From positions 1,764,001 through 1,828,000 of the forward strand of contig JAYKKI010000040.1 of assembly GCA_039881145.1 (NCBI GenBank): 64,000 nucleotides of DNA, given 5' to 3'. The number at the start of each line of letters is the position of its first letter. The stretch's first letter is position 1. Shown here in pieces: positions 23,241 to 35,456 of this stretch. Below the pieces are notes generated by a model. The model ran no database searches and was not told the origin of the DNA. It worked only from the letters and a program-made list of their open reading frames with translations. Both the position numbers and the translations under genes were made by a program. Origin of the DNA: Druceiella hillmani (lineage: Eukaryota; Arthropoda; Insecta; Lepidoptera; Hepialidae).

Positions 23241-23760
23241 AATTTGTTTATGTATTACTATCTAATCTCAAATATTATCACCATTTTGTAGCGAACTGTT
23301 TGTGTCTCTTGTATCTACTTTGGCCTAATGGCAAAACCATCGAAAACTTAACCAAAAACTCGTAAAACTGTGTTACCGCCCATAAAAGGAAGAATATTTT
23401 TGGGTTTGATAATCAAAATATGCAATCTCGTAATTTAATCATATCCATCCGCCTATCGCCACTTCACGTTTTTAATAATTTCAGCACTATCCCCTTAAAA
23501 TTTCATGGGTGTGTTTTAAGACTTGATAGATTTTTTACTAAAATTCATTTTAGTGAAAAATCTACCAAGATTTATTTTTTACATGTTAAATGGAGGTTAA
23601 AATTTTCTACGTCCACCCTATCAAATAGCATTAGAGGTTTTCGAAACAAAGAGAGGCTAGATATTTTTTTCGTATTTAAATCACCTCGTCCGCGAAATAT
23701 TAAATTTCAAAGTGACTTTAAGAGGATAAGAGGTAAAGGGTATAATATTTGAATCGATGA
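23241..23760. other. complex stretch with a 110-codon frame and a hairpin
   Basis: The + frame 23420-23752 is the second longest of the window (110 codons, starts MQSRNLIISIRLSPLH). It is basic and rich in Phe, Ile, Lys and Arg, and I recognise no motif. A 17-bp-arm hairpin with one mismatch lies inside it (23527-23543 against 23548-23564, loop TTCA). A real exon would not be expected to carry such a stem, so I lean to non-coding. The alternative is a fragment of a mobile-element protein. Confidence 0.2.
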
Positions 23761-24815
23761 AAAAGGAAAATTTTGAAAGAAATGCCTGTGCTTGAAAGAA
23801 GTGAATATTTCTTTTTAAAAAGATTTCGGGGAATTTACGTTAATAGGCTTGCATTCTAAAATGATTGCGGTATTCTAATTTTGTGTGTTTCAACACACAT
23901 TTTAGGGATTTTTATCGGCTATTATAGCAGTTCCAAAATTCATTATCACATAAAATTAAGAAATTTATATTCTACTTATCACACGCTTTTCTCCACCTTT
24001 CGTCCCCGATAGATACATAGGAAAGAAAAAAATTATAAGTTTCGCACTTTATGACTATATATATTTCACTAACGAAGACAGAATTTGAGTGCAAGTGTAG
24101 TACTTTAAAGGATATTGATGCATTAGGAAAATTTTAATCAAAGTGCCTACGTTTTCAACAACTATTAAACATACAGATGAAAATTTTATATTAAGAAACA
24201 AGACTCCTATTTTTTAAATATATTAAAATAAAGTCTTAACGTAACTCGGGTTAATATCATAAATAGATAGTTTATTAATTGGAAAATTATTCACTATTTT
24301 CAACTACTGTTGCTTTGATGATCTTGTATTTGGTTGTTAGAAAATAGATAATCCTATTACTATTGGGTATTATAGTATATTAGTCTCCAGCTTGCGAAAT
24401 CGATAGCTTTTCCCAATACGCAAGGAAAATTCATTTATGTGAAATGAGTGATTTTATACGATGTAGAATAGAAAACCCATGAGGTTTGTTATATATTTAA
24501 AATTTTCTTCAATATTTAACAAGAGTAGATAGAAAAGGTGTGACCAAGTTTTACTTAACAACTCTAGGGATCTACAAAAAATTGGGTGTGGCTGTGTTAT
24601 GGACACGGCCGTGTGTTGTGCGTGAATACGTCTATGTAACGGGTTATATTCTTTAAGTAAAATATTTGTATTTATGTATTTAGGTTAAAAGCAAGGAAGC
24701 AAATAATTATTGTGTTACAATAGCGTATAGGCCGACATTATATATTTTTGATAATATTTTTTTATTCTAACACCTTATTATATTCACTATCACTACTTTA
24801 AACTACTTTATACAA
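23761..24815. other. A+T-rich spacer
   Basis: No gene. A GC patch at 24580-24620 (GGACACGGCCGTGTGTTGTG) contains a near-perfect GACACGGCCGTGT palindrome. Confidence 0.4.
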
Positions 24816-24819
24816 TTGA

Positions 24820-25020
24820 TAGATTTTGACGACAGCTGACGATTACACATACACATACATACGACAGCTAACGGCTTTTCCGAATCAAAAGTTATACAAA
24901 ATGCAAATCTCAATACGCAGCAATATAACCTCAAAATGGCGGCGCTTCCCCCTCCACCGCGCGCGATGCGTCACTGTTCTCGCTTATCGTAATGAATTCT
25001 TTGATTCTTTAGTTATCTAG
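24820..25020. other. island with a GC-rich core
   Basis: The core at about 24935-24990 (AAAATGGCGGCGCTTCCCCC, then CACCGCGCGCGATGCG) stands out sharply. AAAATGGCGGC resembles the PHO/YY1-type core GCCAT on the reverse strand, which is frequent in insect promoters and Polycomb response elements. No frame with known motifs is present. It may be a promoter or regulatory island. Confidence 0.3.
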
Positions 25021-26270
25021 TGGTATAATTTATGATGTAGAGGATAGATTCGAAACTGCAACGCCAAACTGTATCCCCCGATTTTGTTATCATTTGGTTT
25101 TTTGGATTGCCCCCGTATGGTAGCAAATTTAAAGACGTATTCTCGTCAAAAAAATAACCATACTCTACAAGATGACGAAAGAGAATAGAAATTATAAAAT
25201 AACTTTCTTATCTTTAGGAAATATTGATAAGGTAATAAATTTATAACCTTAATTTTAAAGACGAGCATCACTTAAGTAAATTATTTATATGGGAAAATAA
25301 TTAGGGTCAAGGTTTTAAAAATACATTCCTGCGTTACTCAAATATTTAATAGTCAAAATGAATACGCTGCTATTTCAATATATGGCTTATTAGCTATTTA
25401 AAACTAAAAGTCCAATGTATTTTATTCTGCGTATTGTTATTGTACTCGTATACTACCTCGGTGATTATAGTCTGATAGTACAAATTATTTGATAATGGCA
25501 AAACACATTGTTTTTATCACAGGCAGATATGAATGTGCGTATGAGCTAGAAAGCGCTGGAGAGAACAGTTACAGAGGCTATTGAGTGGGGTAAATGCCCG
25601 CTTTTTTAAAATGAATATACGGTAATTATAATCAATGAATTGCTTTTGTATTGAATAAATTACGCCAAGTAACACGTTTATTATTTTTCAAGTGTAGTGA
25701 GTACAGTAAAGCTTTTGTGAGTTGACTGTACCTAATTATCGACTTGTAAAAAACCTCTGCCAATTGTGCACGGTGCTTCTTAATGCTAGTTTAATAACGT
25801 TAATATGTAATTTTAAAAATGATAAAAAGTCTACACCAACTAAGTAAAATAATTAGTTAAAGATAATTAAACGGCTGTTTTGTAATAAAAAACTAATTCT
25901 TGCCTGTATATTTTCTTATGCCTTAATTATGCAAAAGTAGATTGAAAATTGGATATCAAAATGACATATATCAATCGTTTCTGGAATTTTTAATATTCTA
26001 TCTATCTGAATGTTTGTAATGATCAAATGCCTAGATTGTTTATCTGTGTTGAATGTCGTCAGGTTTATAACATAGTCTCTGAATAGCGACCTCCAGTTTA
26101 TTGATTTAAATCAATTAAACAACAACCGAAATATGACTTTAACGTTTTTATCACTCATTTTATTACTGGTAAAGGTGTTTTTTCATCTCAGCTTGCCAGC
26201 CAAATTGTGAGCTCAAAAATATGAAATATGATATACTTGGTTGCGAGCAAAGTTGCGGTTGTAAATTAAA
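25021..26270. other. A+T-rich spacer
   Basis: No gene. A small mixed patch lies near 25535-25600. Nothing else is recognised. Confidence 0.4.
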
Positions 26271-26271
26271 C

Positions 26272-26371
26272 CTATGTAAATTTGAAATTGAAACTAACAA
26301 TACAAGAATTCAAAAAAATTAATATACAATAAATAAAAATTTCATATATACTTAATTTCAAATTTACATAG
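26272..26371. repeat. inverted repeat, 18-bp perfect arms
   Basis: CTATGTAAATTTGAAATT (26272-26289) is exactly complementary to 26354-26371. Next to each arm lies a second, offset partner (GAAATTGAAAC against GTTTCAATTT), so two alternative foldings exist. The spacer is A/T-rich. This may be a decayed foldback element. Confidence 0.85.
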
Positions 26372-26929
26372 TTTCAATTTAAAAATGTTATGAAACATTT
26401 TACGTCGCCCAACCGACACACCTAACTTTTGTATATAATTAATATATTACTGCGTTCTTTTAACTTATATACTTCATGTATAAAATCTCATTATGTACTC
26501 TCATACTATATCGTAAATTTAAGCCAGGAAATACAGTTCTGGATAGATTGCAGTAAATAACCAATATGCCCTCAACATGTAGCGAATTTCTATAAATATT
26601 TTACGAAATGATAAAAGGAAAGCATCTATCCCGTTGCCTCATTTATACATTTAATTACTTTAATGATTTTCGGATATGGTAACTTTACAAGTCATTACGC
26701 ATAAAATTTTTCACCAACATTTTCTTGGTATTACTAAAAATAAGTACATGACTGGTAAATGCAAAAATAATTATACAGATTCTTTTAAACGCTCTCATTA
26801 AGAGATAAAACAATTACCTAAAATAAATTAACAATTAATATAAGCGTATGCAGAACTGTCTAACTACGTTTATTTCCCAAAACATTACATTCACAATTCA
26901 AAATAACGAATGACTAACGAATCTGCCTG
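26372..26929. other. A+T-rich spacer
   Basis: No gene. On the minus strand a pyrimidine-rich run ends in TAG followed by GTAATT at about 26813-26820. This is a weak recursive-splice-like arrangement that I do not call. Confidence 0.4.
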
Positions 26930-27190
26930 CTTCTATCTCCGTGTAACGCGATAATTCGACACGGATCTTCAATTAAACGCAAACCAACGATGGACGTCGG
27001 CTTCTCCGAACTTGTACAAATAACTCGGATATTCGATATACCTTTCTAACGAAATAATAATGCGCTGGATGTTTCGGTACACGCGCTGGACCGGAAGCCG
27101 CTGTATCTATATGAAATGGGACTACTGGATAAAGCGGGGTTCAAATCTGAAACTTGTGGAAGAGAAAAAAAGTCACGAGGATTAAAGCTA
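26930..27190. other. complex-sequence island
   Basis: Balanced composition with repeated CpG (AACGCGATAATTCGACACGG, GATGGACGTCGGC, ACACGCGCTGGACCGGAAG). No open frame is present. ACCGGAAG matches an ETS-type core and TAATTCG a homeodomain-type core. This is consistent with an enhancer, but only by inspection. Confidence 0.3.
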
Positions 27191-28370
27191 TATACACCGA
27201 GAACTGAAACCATATTCTTCAATCATGGATATTGTACGAATAACATTAATGGTTTCCTCAGATGATAATTTATTATAGTGATCAGAATCAACACTTATTT
27301 GCTTTAGCCGTTGTACCTCTATTGTGTGGCATATTAATTTTTCTTTACTTCCACATAACTACTTAACTCTATAAGAGTCAGTATTTTAATGCATAAAATA
27401 GAATGATATATATAATAAATTTGTAGTCAAGACCATACTAATAAGATTCCGTAACAGTCTTTATTTTTTTAAAATACGAATAAACCTAGTTTCCTCTCAT
27501 TAACCTCAGACAGCTGTGACGGATGTATACATATCAATAAAATATGAAATATTCCTTGTTTTGCTACAAATATTAAAAACTATAGGTTTTTTAAAAATTT
27601 GGCTCGAGATTTGTAAAGAAACTTATAAGAAAATATTAAAAGAAAGCTGAAAGATATTATGCAAATATTTTCCGGTAGGAGAATATTTTGAGTACGGAAA
27701 AGCCTATTGGATTTCTTTTTATAATTTTATGTTAAATCTGCCTTTATCGTTGTATAGTTTCCCTTACATATACATAAACAACGATACCTGAACTTCGTCT
27801 TACGTATTTTTACTGTTAGAGTATATAATTTTATGAGTTTTCTACCTTCATGACTTATTACGAAATATTGTAGACTTTAACAAAATATGTTTTAAGGTAA
27901 TGTCATATCAAAATAGATTTTCCCAATAATTTTGTTAAAAATCAACATATACTACGAATGGAGAGGAAAAAAAATAATGAAATAAACGTATCGAATATAA
28001 AAATTACTAACCTGACTTGCAAATTGGAATTTTGAAAAATACTTTCAACGAGCTCAATACATTTTATATCACAAAGAAAATACACTGCGTAAATAATAAA
28101 TTATTTTCAATAATAAATATATGAAAATTTATTAATAATAAACTAGGTTTTCATCTATAATCGACCATTACATTTCCTTTTCTCTTTAAAAGGCTTAAGG
28201 CAGACTTCGATTGCCGTAATGAACTCGTTTTATCATAGTTTTAGTAATTCAACCATACAACGCGCATGAGAAACTTTAAGGTAAAAGCTTATTCTGTATT
28301 AACTATGTATTATATAACATTGTTTGCAATACAATTTCTACACCTTAAATGGAGTAACAACACCAATGGT
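27191..28370. other. A+T-rich spacer
   Basis: No gene or repeat recognised. Confidence 0.4.
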
Positions 28371-28374
28371 AGAA

Positions 28375-28740
28375 CATTCTGTATCGCCGCGCGCGACAAA
28401 CAGATATTAAAAGTGGCCTGCGAGTAGAAATGGCAGATAAGCTTCGGTCTGTATTTGTTCATATTGCTATGCATCAAAGCAAATAAGTAGGGTACTCACG
28501 GCTGATAACAAAACTCGTCTGGTCTTCTATGAATCATCCCTTCAAACAAATTGTTGCGGCTGGTGAAATAAGCGATAACATTCCTTTGCATCATTGTAGG
28601 TGGTGTGAATGTGGGTGGTAAAGAACAGACGTTTAGTCATACTTTTACGAATGCCTACCATTCTATTGGTATAACGGGACGTATGACGGAGGCGCTATCG
28701 GGAAAGTTTCTTTGTTCATAGCGAGCTAAATGTACGGTTT
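28375..28740. other. complex-sequence island
   Basis: Includes ATCGCCGCGCGCGACAAAC (about 28382-28400) and several GGTGGTG phrases near 28595-28620. There is no open frame with a motif. It may be regulatory. Confidence 0.25.
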
Positions 28741-31700
28741 ATATAGGCCTACGGTAATGTTATCTCTTATTCATTATTCTCTATTTTCCTAAAGAATTTT
28801 TTTATGAAATGAACTTTAAAATTTGAAATATAATTTATTTCGTTCCATATTTCTGAAACTGCTAAAGGGTTTAAAATTCTCAGATAAAAGTAACGACGTC
28901 ATTCCCATATGTCATCATTATATTAAATTCTAAATCAAATGAAAAAAAAAGTAATTTGTCTCATAATATATTTATACAAAATAATAACTAGAATATTTTT
29001 CGCTTTTATTTGGGATATACTTTAATATATGTTAATTCCAGTTCTAATTATAAAGAAATTATAATTTAGATTTTTTGCTAAATTTTAACACTTTGACATC
29101 AGCGTGTGTGACCAAGATTTCTTCTTTTGATGCCACCATGTCTCACGTAGGTCCACCTGTTACCGGCTTTCACCAATTAATCTTCACGTCATACCAATGT
29201 GGTATCATCACCGACATTTTTTCCTAAATTTACAAGTGACACCAACGAAGTGTTAGTATTAGTTATGTTCAACAACATCGCATTTGAACTAAATTGAGAT
29301 CATCATTCATAAAAAGTTAAAGATCAGTATAGGGCGTTATTTAATAAAGGGGCAAGAAATTTGCACAAATCTACACAATTTTTAAAAGTCTACCAAATAT
29401 ATAAGTCAAAATAAAAACAGTTTCCTTTTTAGATGTAAGAAACAACAGCGTGCTTGCAATTAAACCTTATAGCATGTAAATGTTTTTTTACTTTGTTCGA
29501 TCTAAATTTACTAGCAAGTTCAGCGGAAGTATTCATAATGGGCTTGTTTGGAAGAGAAAATTATATCTACTTGACTACGGAACTAATCAGGAGTTAATGG
29601 AAATATACGAATGAAAATACGAGTATTGAATCAATTTCATTCATACATTTTTCCGATTGCAAAAGAAAATGGAATTTAATAACTTAGTCAAATTCGAACA
29701 GAACTCACACTAACATCGTTTTCCTACACATAGGTGCATATCAAAATTTAAGGGTACATAATGTTTGTATTAAGCTATTTGCAAATGTTAATTTTAATCT
29801 TGGTAATGAAAATAAATTGCCTAGAATGTCTGTCCCAGGCGTAATATGTCATGAATTTCTCAAAAATCCATTTGGTGTTATTGCTCCTAACTTTTTTATT
29901 ATTTAACGTTTTGCTCTTTTTAATATTATTATTGAATATTTTTTTCTGACATAAGGGTTTTGAGGCAGACCTGAGGTAACAAAATGGGCCTACAGATACC
30001 AATTTTGATAGTCTAAATAAAAAACTCTTTTAATTATATACAACATGACTATGTATAAACAAATTCAGCTCCCTCAAAATATATTTTTTTACCATTTTAG
30101 TGATAATAGTTTTGGAATAAAAAAACTATATATGTAAATTTCAAGTCGCTTTTTTATTTCCTTTAGAAGTCAGAATCCTTTGACAGAGCGCGGAAAAACG
30201 TAACGCTGCTAGAACAAATGTTTTCCTTAAAAAGGACGAAAAGTGCATAAGCGTAAGTTAATTTTGATACCCTAATAAACTACATAATAAACTATGTATA
30301 AAAGCCAATTAAGGCTGGTCTAGAACGGGCAGGAGAGGACAATAAAAACATTCAGCGTTTACTCCTATATTAAAAGAGATTAATGAGGAATATATTCTTT
30401 AGCAACGTTATTTATACGGCCAAAAAACGCTTATCAAAAAATACCAATAAATGCATGGTAATACCATAAATATTTTATCAAATTATGCATTTACCAAAAG
30501 GAGGTAATGTTTTTAAAATGTTCTTATTATTTACTCTTGTTATTATACTCCGAAAATATTTATTGATAAAAAGCGGGTAAGGAAATTGAAGAAAGTAATT
30601 GAAAATTGGTAAAAAAAGGGGACGATCACAGCTTATTCTTCTTAATTTTTATTTGATGCAATTAATTGTAATGGATCTAAAATGATTAAAATAACTTCAG
30701 TTAATTTTCTTTAACACATACACATCATGAACTATTAGTTCCATTTTACCATAAAATGGGAATATTGCAATTATTTTTATTAGACATGAAAACTAAATAA
30801 TGCACCTAGCGAATTTATTAAATAAGGAAACGTGGATATCATAAATTTTTACGATTTTAATTGAATCAACTTCTTCATTCCGCGCATATTTAATTTAGAC
30901 AACTCTACATATTTTGAAGAATGTGCATAAATTTACAGTACAAGAACTCAAATTCTGTTTAAAAATCAAGTTTATTTTAATTAAACTATGCTGTCTTTTC
31001 TCGGAAATACCAAAGAGCACATGAACATTTGAATAATGTTTCAGAAGAGGAGATAGCTTAAAGACAGCTTAAAATAATTACTCAAGTGAGATGGAGCGAT
31101 GTGTAATTTCGTTCACCATTTCAAAATTACCAAGCTGAAACTTTGACATTGAATGTGACATAGCTCATAAACTATAGCACAATAATAAATGTCTTAACTT
31201 TGAAGATTTATCATAATCGGGGTCAGTACAGGGTAAGAAATTTGCTCCGTTGGCTCCGAGTCGATGCGCTAACAAACCGTAAGTTGCCGGAGTTAAACTA
31301 ATGTTGTCGTTAATTGATCAATCAAATAATGTTCTATAAAGACCCAAGGTAATAAGATTGTTGATGAAATATCTGTCACCACTCTATAAAATATTACAAG
31401 TATATATCTGTAATAATGACTCCAAATTTAAAGTTCCCTCATTGGACTAGGGAATAAAAATTGTGTGCATGTATGTTTTATGGAAAACAAATTATAAAAA
31501 ATCATACCTGCCAAAATCATTAAAATGCCTGGACTATCATATAATTTTAATATACTTTCATAACTGATGTAATAACAAAATAGATCAGAAAATTGTATCA
31601 ATTTTGAAGAACATTTTAGTCTAGAAATTATAAAAATTACACAGCAACAACTTCATTATAGAGAATTTAATAAGAAACTAATGTTTATAAAACCCTTGCG

Positions 31701-31920
31701 TATTATTAAGAATTGATAAAATACAACAACATTCCTCTAAATAGCCAATATAAAAACTCACATTTATTTCACTTAACACACGCACATAAACTTCACCTTT
31801 GACCCTCATTATTCTTTCAGCTATCCTCTATAATGGATTAGCGAAAAGCTGATAAGACAACATTAAAAACTCGTAAACCTGCTTGGGCTCGACGAATTAA
31901 TATTAAAACAAAAACAATTA
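28741..31920. other. A+T-rich spacer
   Basis: Over 3 kb without a recognisable gene. A moderately complex stretch lies at 29095-29280, and a minus-strand frame of 75 codons at 29775-30002 has no motif. A GC patch at 31240-31300 includes GGCTCCGAGTCGATGCGC. No hairpins above 12 bp were noticed. Confidence 0.4.
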
Positions 31921-31924
31921 CGTT

Positions 31925-32120
31925 TTATTCAATTTAATTGTCAACGTACGGGAGACCCTAAGCCTGGAGTGGACCCCGACCCAATATATCAAAGTGTCCA
32001 TAAACAAATTGGCCCAGTATCACGGGTCACACACGGTCCCGTCCACCTTTATCACGGGCAGACATTAAATATTGATTCTAACATAGGGTTTCTTATCTGT
32101 TAGGGTCCCCGCATACACAA
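31925..32120. other. complex-sequence island
   Basis: Dense mixed sequence (GTACGGGAGACCCTAAGCC, TGGACCCCGACCC, then CACGGGTCACACACGGTCCC and CACGGGCAGAC). CACGGG recurs twice, and ACGGTCCCGT is a small palindrome. No open frame is present. It is a candidate conserved non-coding element. Confidence 0.3.
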
Positions 32121-32900
32121 TGATAATGTATTGTGGGATATTTCGTGGGCTATTTAATTTGACAACATGAGTGTGTATTTTAAATGTGCTCATATTTAGA
32201 CGAAAATATATGTATTGTGTTGAACCATTGATCATGCCAATTTTATAAAGACGTGAGGTTTGCTTTTTTATTTATTTTTTAGGTTTTGCACAGAAAAAGC
32301 TTATCCGCTATATATGAAACTTCATGAATCAGCAACATAAAGCTTATATTATATAAACTAGAGCATAAAATATATTTTGAAGCATGTGAGTAATGAGTAA
32401 TAATAATCCAAGTACTAGACTTCGAAATATGCAGAATGCAATTTCGAATTTCATTATAAACTATTGTAGTTACATTCATGTAATTTATAAACATTTTGTA
32501 GGGAATTCAATGGTATATATTGATAATTATTGCATTTGGTCCATTATAAACAATTGTCTTATGGAAATTTTGGATAGTCAAAAGTTTATTTAATAATTGT
32601 AAGTATTTTTAAGTTAAACACATTGAATAATTATACATACAAAAATAAATATGGCTAATTTTTAGTCATTGTTGGTTATAAATATTTTCATGTTATAAAA
32701 TTGGGCTTTGCTTCTATGGTCGACTAAAACATAAAAAACAATGATTATTAGAACAAATATTACATAAAAAACGATACAAACAAAACGCAGTCATATCCCT
32801 TTTTTTCCAGACAAAGCCAAAAAAGCGCAGTCAGTAAGAATAGTCAAATTCTATGTTCCAATGATAAGCAGTAAAATATATTTGATTTGTGAACACAAAA
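32121..32900. other. A+T-rich spacer
   Basis: Opposing frames of 71 (-) and 66 (+) codons at 32279-32593 overlap and have no motif. No gene. Confidence 0.4.
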
Positions 32901-32904
32901 TTGA

Positions 32905-33095
32905 ATATTTACAGAAATAAATAACAAATTACAATTTCCTATTTAATATTTACAGAAATAAATAACAGTTATTTAATATTTACAGAAATAAATAACAGTA
33001 ATATTTACAGAAATAAATAACAGTTATTTAATATTTACAGAAATAAATAACAGTAATATTTACAGAAATAAATAACAAATTACAATTTCCTATTT
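32905..33095. repeat. minisatellite of ATATTTACAGAAATAAATAA units
   Basis: Six copies of ATATTTACAGAAATAAATAA plus CA start at 32905, 32946, 32976, 33001, 33031 and 33056 (spacings 41, 30, 25, 30, 25). Only the first and last copies are followed by the longer tail CAAATTACAATTTCCTATTT. This suggests expansion inside one ancestral unit. Confidence 0.95.
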
Positions 33096-33299
33096 AAGAT
33101 TCTCCATAGGCTAAGCTGAACGTGACATATTTCACTTACCAGTTTATGCTTTATTTTATTACTGAAGCAATGTTTACTCGCAATGATTAAAATACTTAAC
33201 CTAGTTACTTATTTGGGAACTTGAATATTCCCCGCTGATATCATCATACTATATTAATGAGAAACACTTAGAACGTAATAAAATGCTCAGTGCTATTAA

Positions 33300-33545
33300 C
33301 AGATGAGATTATCTCTCATTGAAGAATCTACAAGTCACAAAAACTTCACAATTTACTCGCTTCATTGTCGGTGTAACACAAGCTCTTTATGTGGGCTTCC
33401 GCTTATCAATAGCGGACATTACCCAAGTCCAGGCGTACCGGTGACCGTCGGTAGCTACCAGCTGGGTAACGAGAGTGTGTATGGAAGCATGATGGGGGTA
33501 TCATGTGTCATTGGTGCGTGTGGACGAAAAAAGATTGTTGTGTAA
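33300..33545. other. complex-sequence island, possible exon on +
   Basis: Sharply less A+T-rich than its flanks. The + frame 33303-33545 (80 codons) includes the stretch GHYPSPGVPVTVGSYQLGNE, a balanced amino-acid composition unlike random A/T-rich frames, and an AG lies upstream at about 33410 (ATCAATAG). I recognise no family. It could be an internal exon of an unidentified + strand gene or a conserved regulatory element. No good GT donor was fixed. Confidence 0.25.
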
Positions 33546-34190
33546 TTTTACGAATCGTTCTGCTTTATCGTACTTATGAAATATTTGCTTTGCTATGAAA
33601 GTTTTACTTAAATTATGATTTAAGCAATGACCGAAATTTGTACTTTGTTCAATTTTTCTTTCTGTTTTTGCATTTCGTTCCGCTGTATGAAGAAATGCCG
33701 AAATGTTTGCTGACAATTTCTAGCAAACCGTGAATATTTAATTTTTAAAGTAATGTTCATATTTCCGTAAATAAAGGTAGTCGCTTTATGAAAGTTGTAC
33801 GATAATTGCAATACATAATTTACCATTTTGTAACGTTGTGGTTTTTTTTGTTTTATTTGCATTCCATTTGATGTATATTAATCTTGTTTTTATCACTTGA
33901 AACTTTCTTGTTAATGTAATATAACAGTACAAGAATTTTAAATTATAACTATATAAATTATCATTCAATTATTTTTTGTTTATACAGTAAAATCTTTGTC
34001 AGTGCAATGTTACGCCAATAAATTTTAATTGGGAAACACGTTGTCACAAAAAGAAAATTACTTTATCCATCATAACTATATAAATATTGCTTCAGTCGCA
34101 ATAACACCGATAGTGTAACTCAAACTTGAGTCTCAAGTCTGATGCCGACTAGGTCAAACTTTGAATAACGAAAAGACTACGAGAAGAGTT
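33546..34190. other. A+T-rich spacer
   Basis: Three overlapping minus-strand frames of 60-80 codons (33501-33968) share no motif and overlap each other. They look fortuitous. Confidence 0.4.
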
Positions 34191-34193
34191 TCA

Positions 34194-34227
34194 TCTTATA
34201 CTCTACTATTTGTAGTGGAGTATAAGA
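34194..34227. repeat. hairpin, 15-bp arms with one mismatch
   Basis: TCTTATACTCTACTA (34194-34208) pairs with 34213-34227 around a 4-base loop. The G/C-richer flanks (34105-34260) contain further short palindromes (CAAACTTGAGTCTCAAGT; AGGCCATAAAGTAAGGCCT). Confidence 0.85.
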
Positions 34228-34260
34228 AGAGGCCATAAAGTAAGGCCTGGCAATTCGCTG

Positions 34261-35270
34261 ATTGTAGTTTTTTAACTCCTTCATTAATAATTTAAAGAGT
34301 CATTTCAGTCATTTACATGCGTTTTATTTTCAAATATTGAATTTCACAACTAAAACAAACATTACAATATAGATCTTGAATGCGGAAATAATGTTTTCAG
34401 TTTAAAAAATGACACTTAAAAACGTTTACGAAAATACATAAAATTATGGAGTTTTAATACAATACGTTGCCTTACTTTTGTACAAAAAAAGTGGAAAATA
34501 TTTTAGAAGCGTGATATGTCGTAGAATATTTAGATTGAGAATATGGATTTAAAATAGCTGCTGTTGGTTTTACAAAACTTAAATGTTAGGGTATATTCTT
34601 TCATTTACTTTGATATGTTTTCATTCAAGTGATATATAGTTTAGATGTAGACATACAGTCACGTTTTCTGTAAATAATTAATTAGATGGTTTTGATATTA
34701 TTCTTATTGACTTAATATAGCCAAACACACAACTTCTCATCAAATGTCAAAATAATTTTATGAAATATACTTATGAGAAAAAGCCGAAATACAAATATGA
34801 TTTCCGAAGTCACTAAGCTAATAACTGGAATAGAAATTTTCAATACACATCTCTATTTTTAAGAAATTTCGTTCACTTAATGTTTGCGATCAATTATGAC
34901 AAAGAATACAACCAAAATTATGTAATACATTATATAAATATAATGTATGTTTCAGATTTCACACTGTTTCATTAGAGATAACACTTTTTTCAATACATTG
35001 ATTATTTCTACGGATCACAACGAACTCAAATTAAAATCCTTTACAAAATTTAATTTAATGAATATAGTACCATATGATATTGGATGTGTTAGGGAGAGTC
35101 GGATGGAGATGTGGATGTGTCGGATCGCAAAAACAACGCATTGCAGTACAATGCGATAATGCGAGGCAAACGTACGATATAGTTTGATGTTATATAATAT
35201 AGTGTAGCAAGTATCGTAGAACTATTAAGTCGGATATCTCCTCATATGTAGAAGAAATACATACTTAGAA
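34261..35270. other. A+T-rich spacer
   Basis: No gene. A 70-codon + frame at 34947-35159 ends in a slightly more complex stretch, without a motif. Confidence 0.4.
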
Positions 35271-35273
35271 AAC

Positions 35274-35305
35274 CTATGGAAACTCCATAGTTGCCACATG
35301 GCAAC
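35274..35305. repeat. two adjacent short palindromes
   Basis: CTATGGA-AAC-TCCATAG (35274-35290) is followed directly by GTTGCCA-CA-TGGCAAC (35290-35305). Together with the larger hairpin 70 bases downstream they suggest the structured end of an unclassified element. Confidence 0.8.
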
Positions 35306-35373
35306 GCGTCGGAAACTTCCACGATGCATTGTGCGTTGTCGTAATTTTATGCAATGTGACGTCACACCACAGT

Positions 35374-35456
35374 GTTGTGACCTCGCCCTTATCACCTCCT
35401 TTAATTTGTTAATTCTGTTAACAAATTAAATGAGGTGATAAGGGAGAGATCACAAC
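35374..35456. repeat. long hairpin, 39-bp arms
   Basis: Arms 35374-35412 and 35418-35456 are reverse complements with a few mismatches (core CTTATCACCTC and TTTAATTTGTTAA), around TTCTG. The size and G/C content are typical of MITE or foldback termini, but no target duplication was identified. Confidence 0.9.

Noticed and set aside
33501..33968. Three overlapping minus-strand frames of 60-80 codons
   Set aside because: They overlap each other, are dominated by A/T-rich codons and show no motif.
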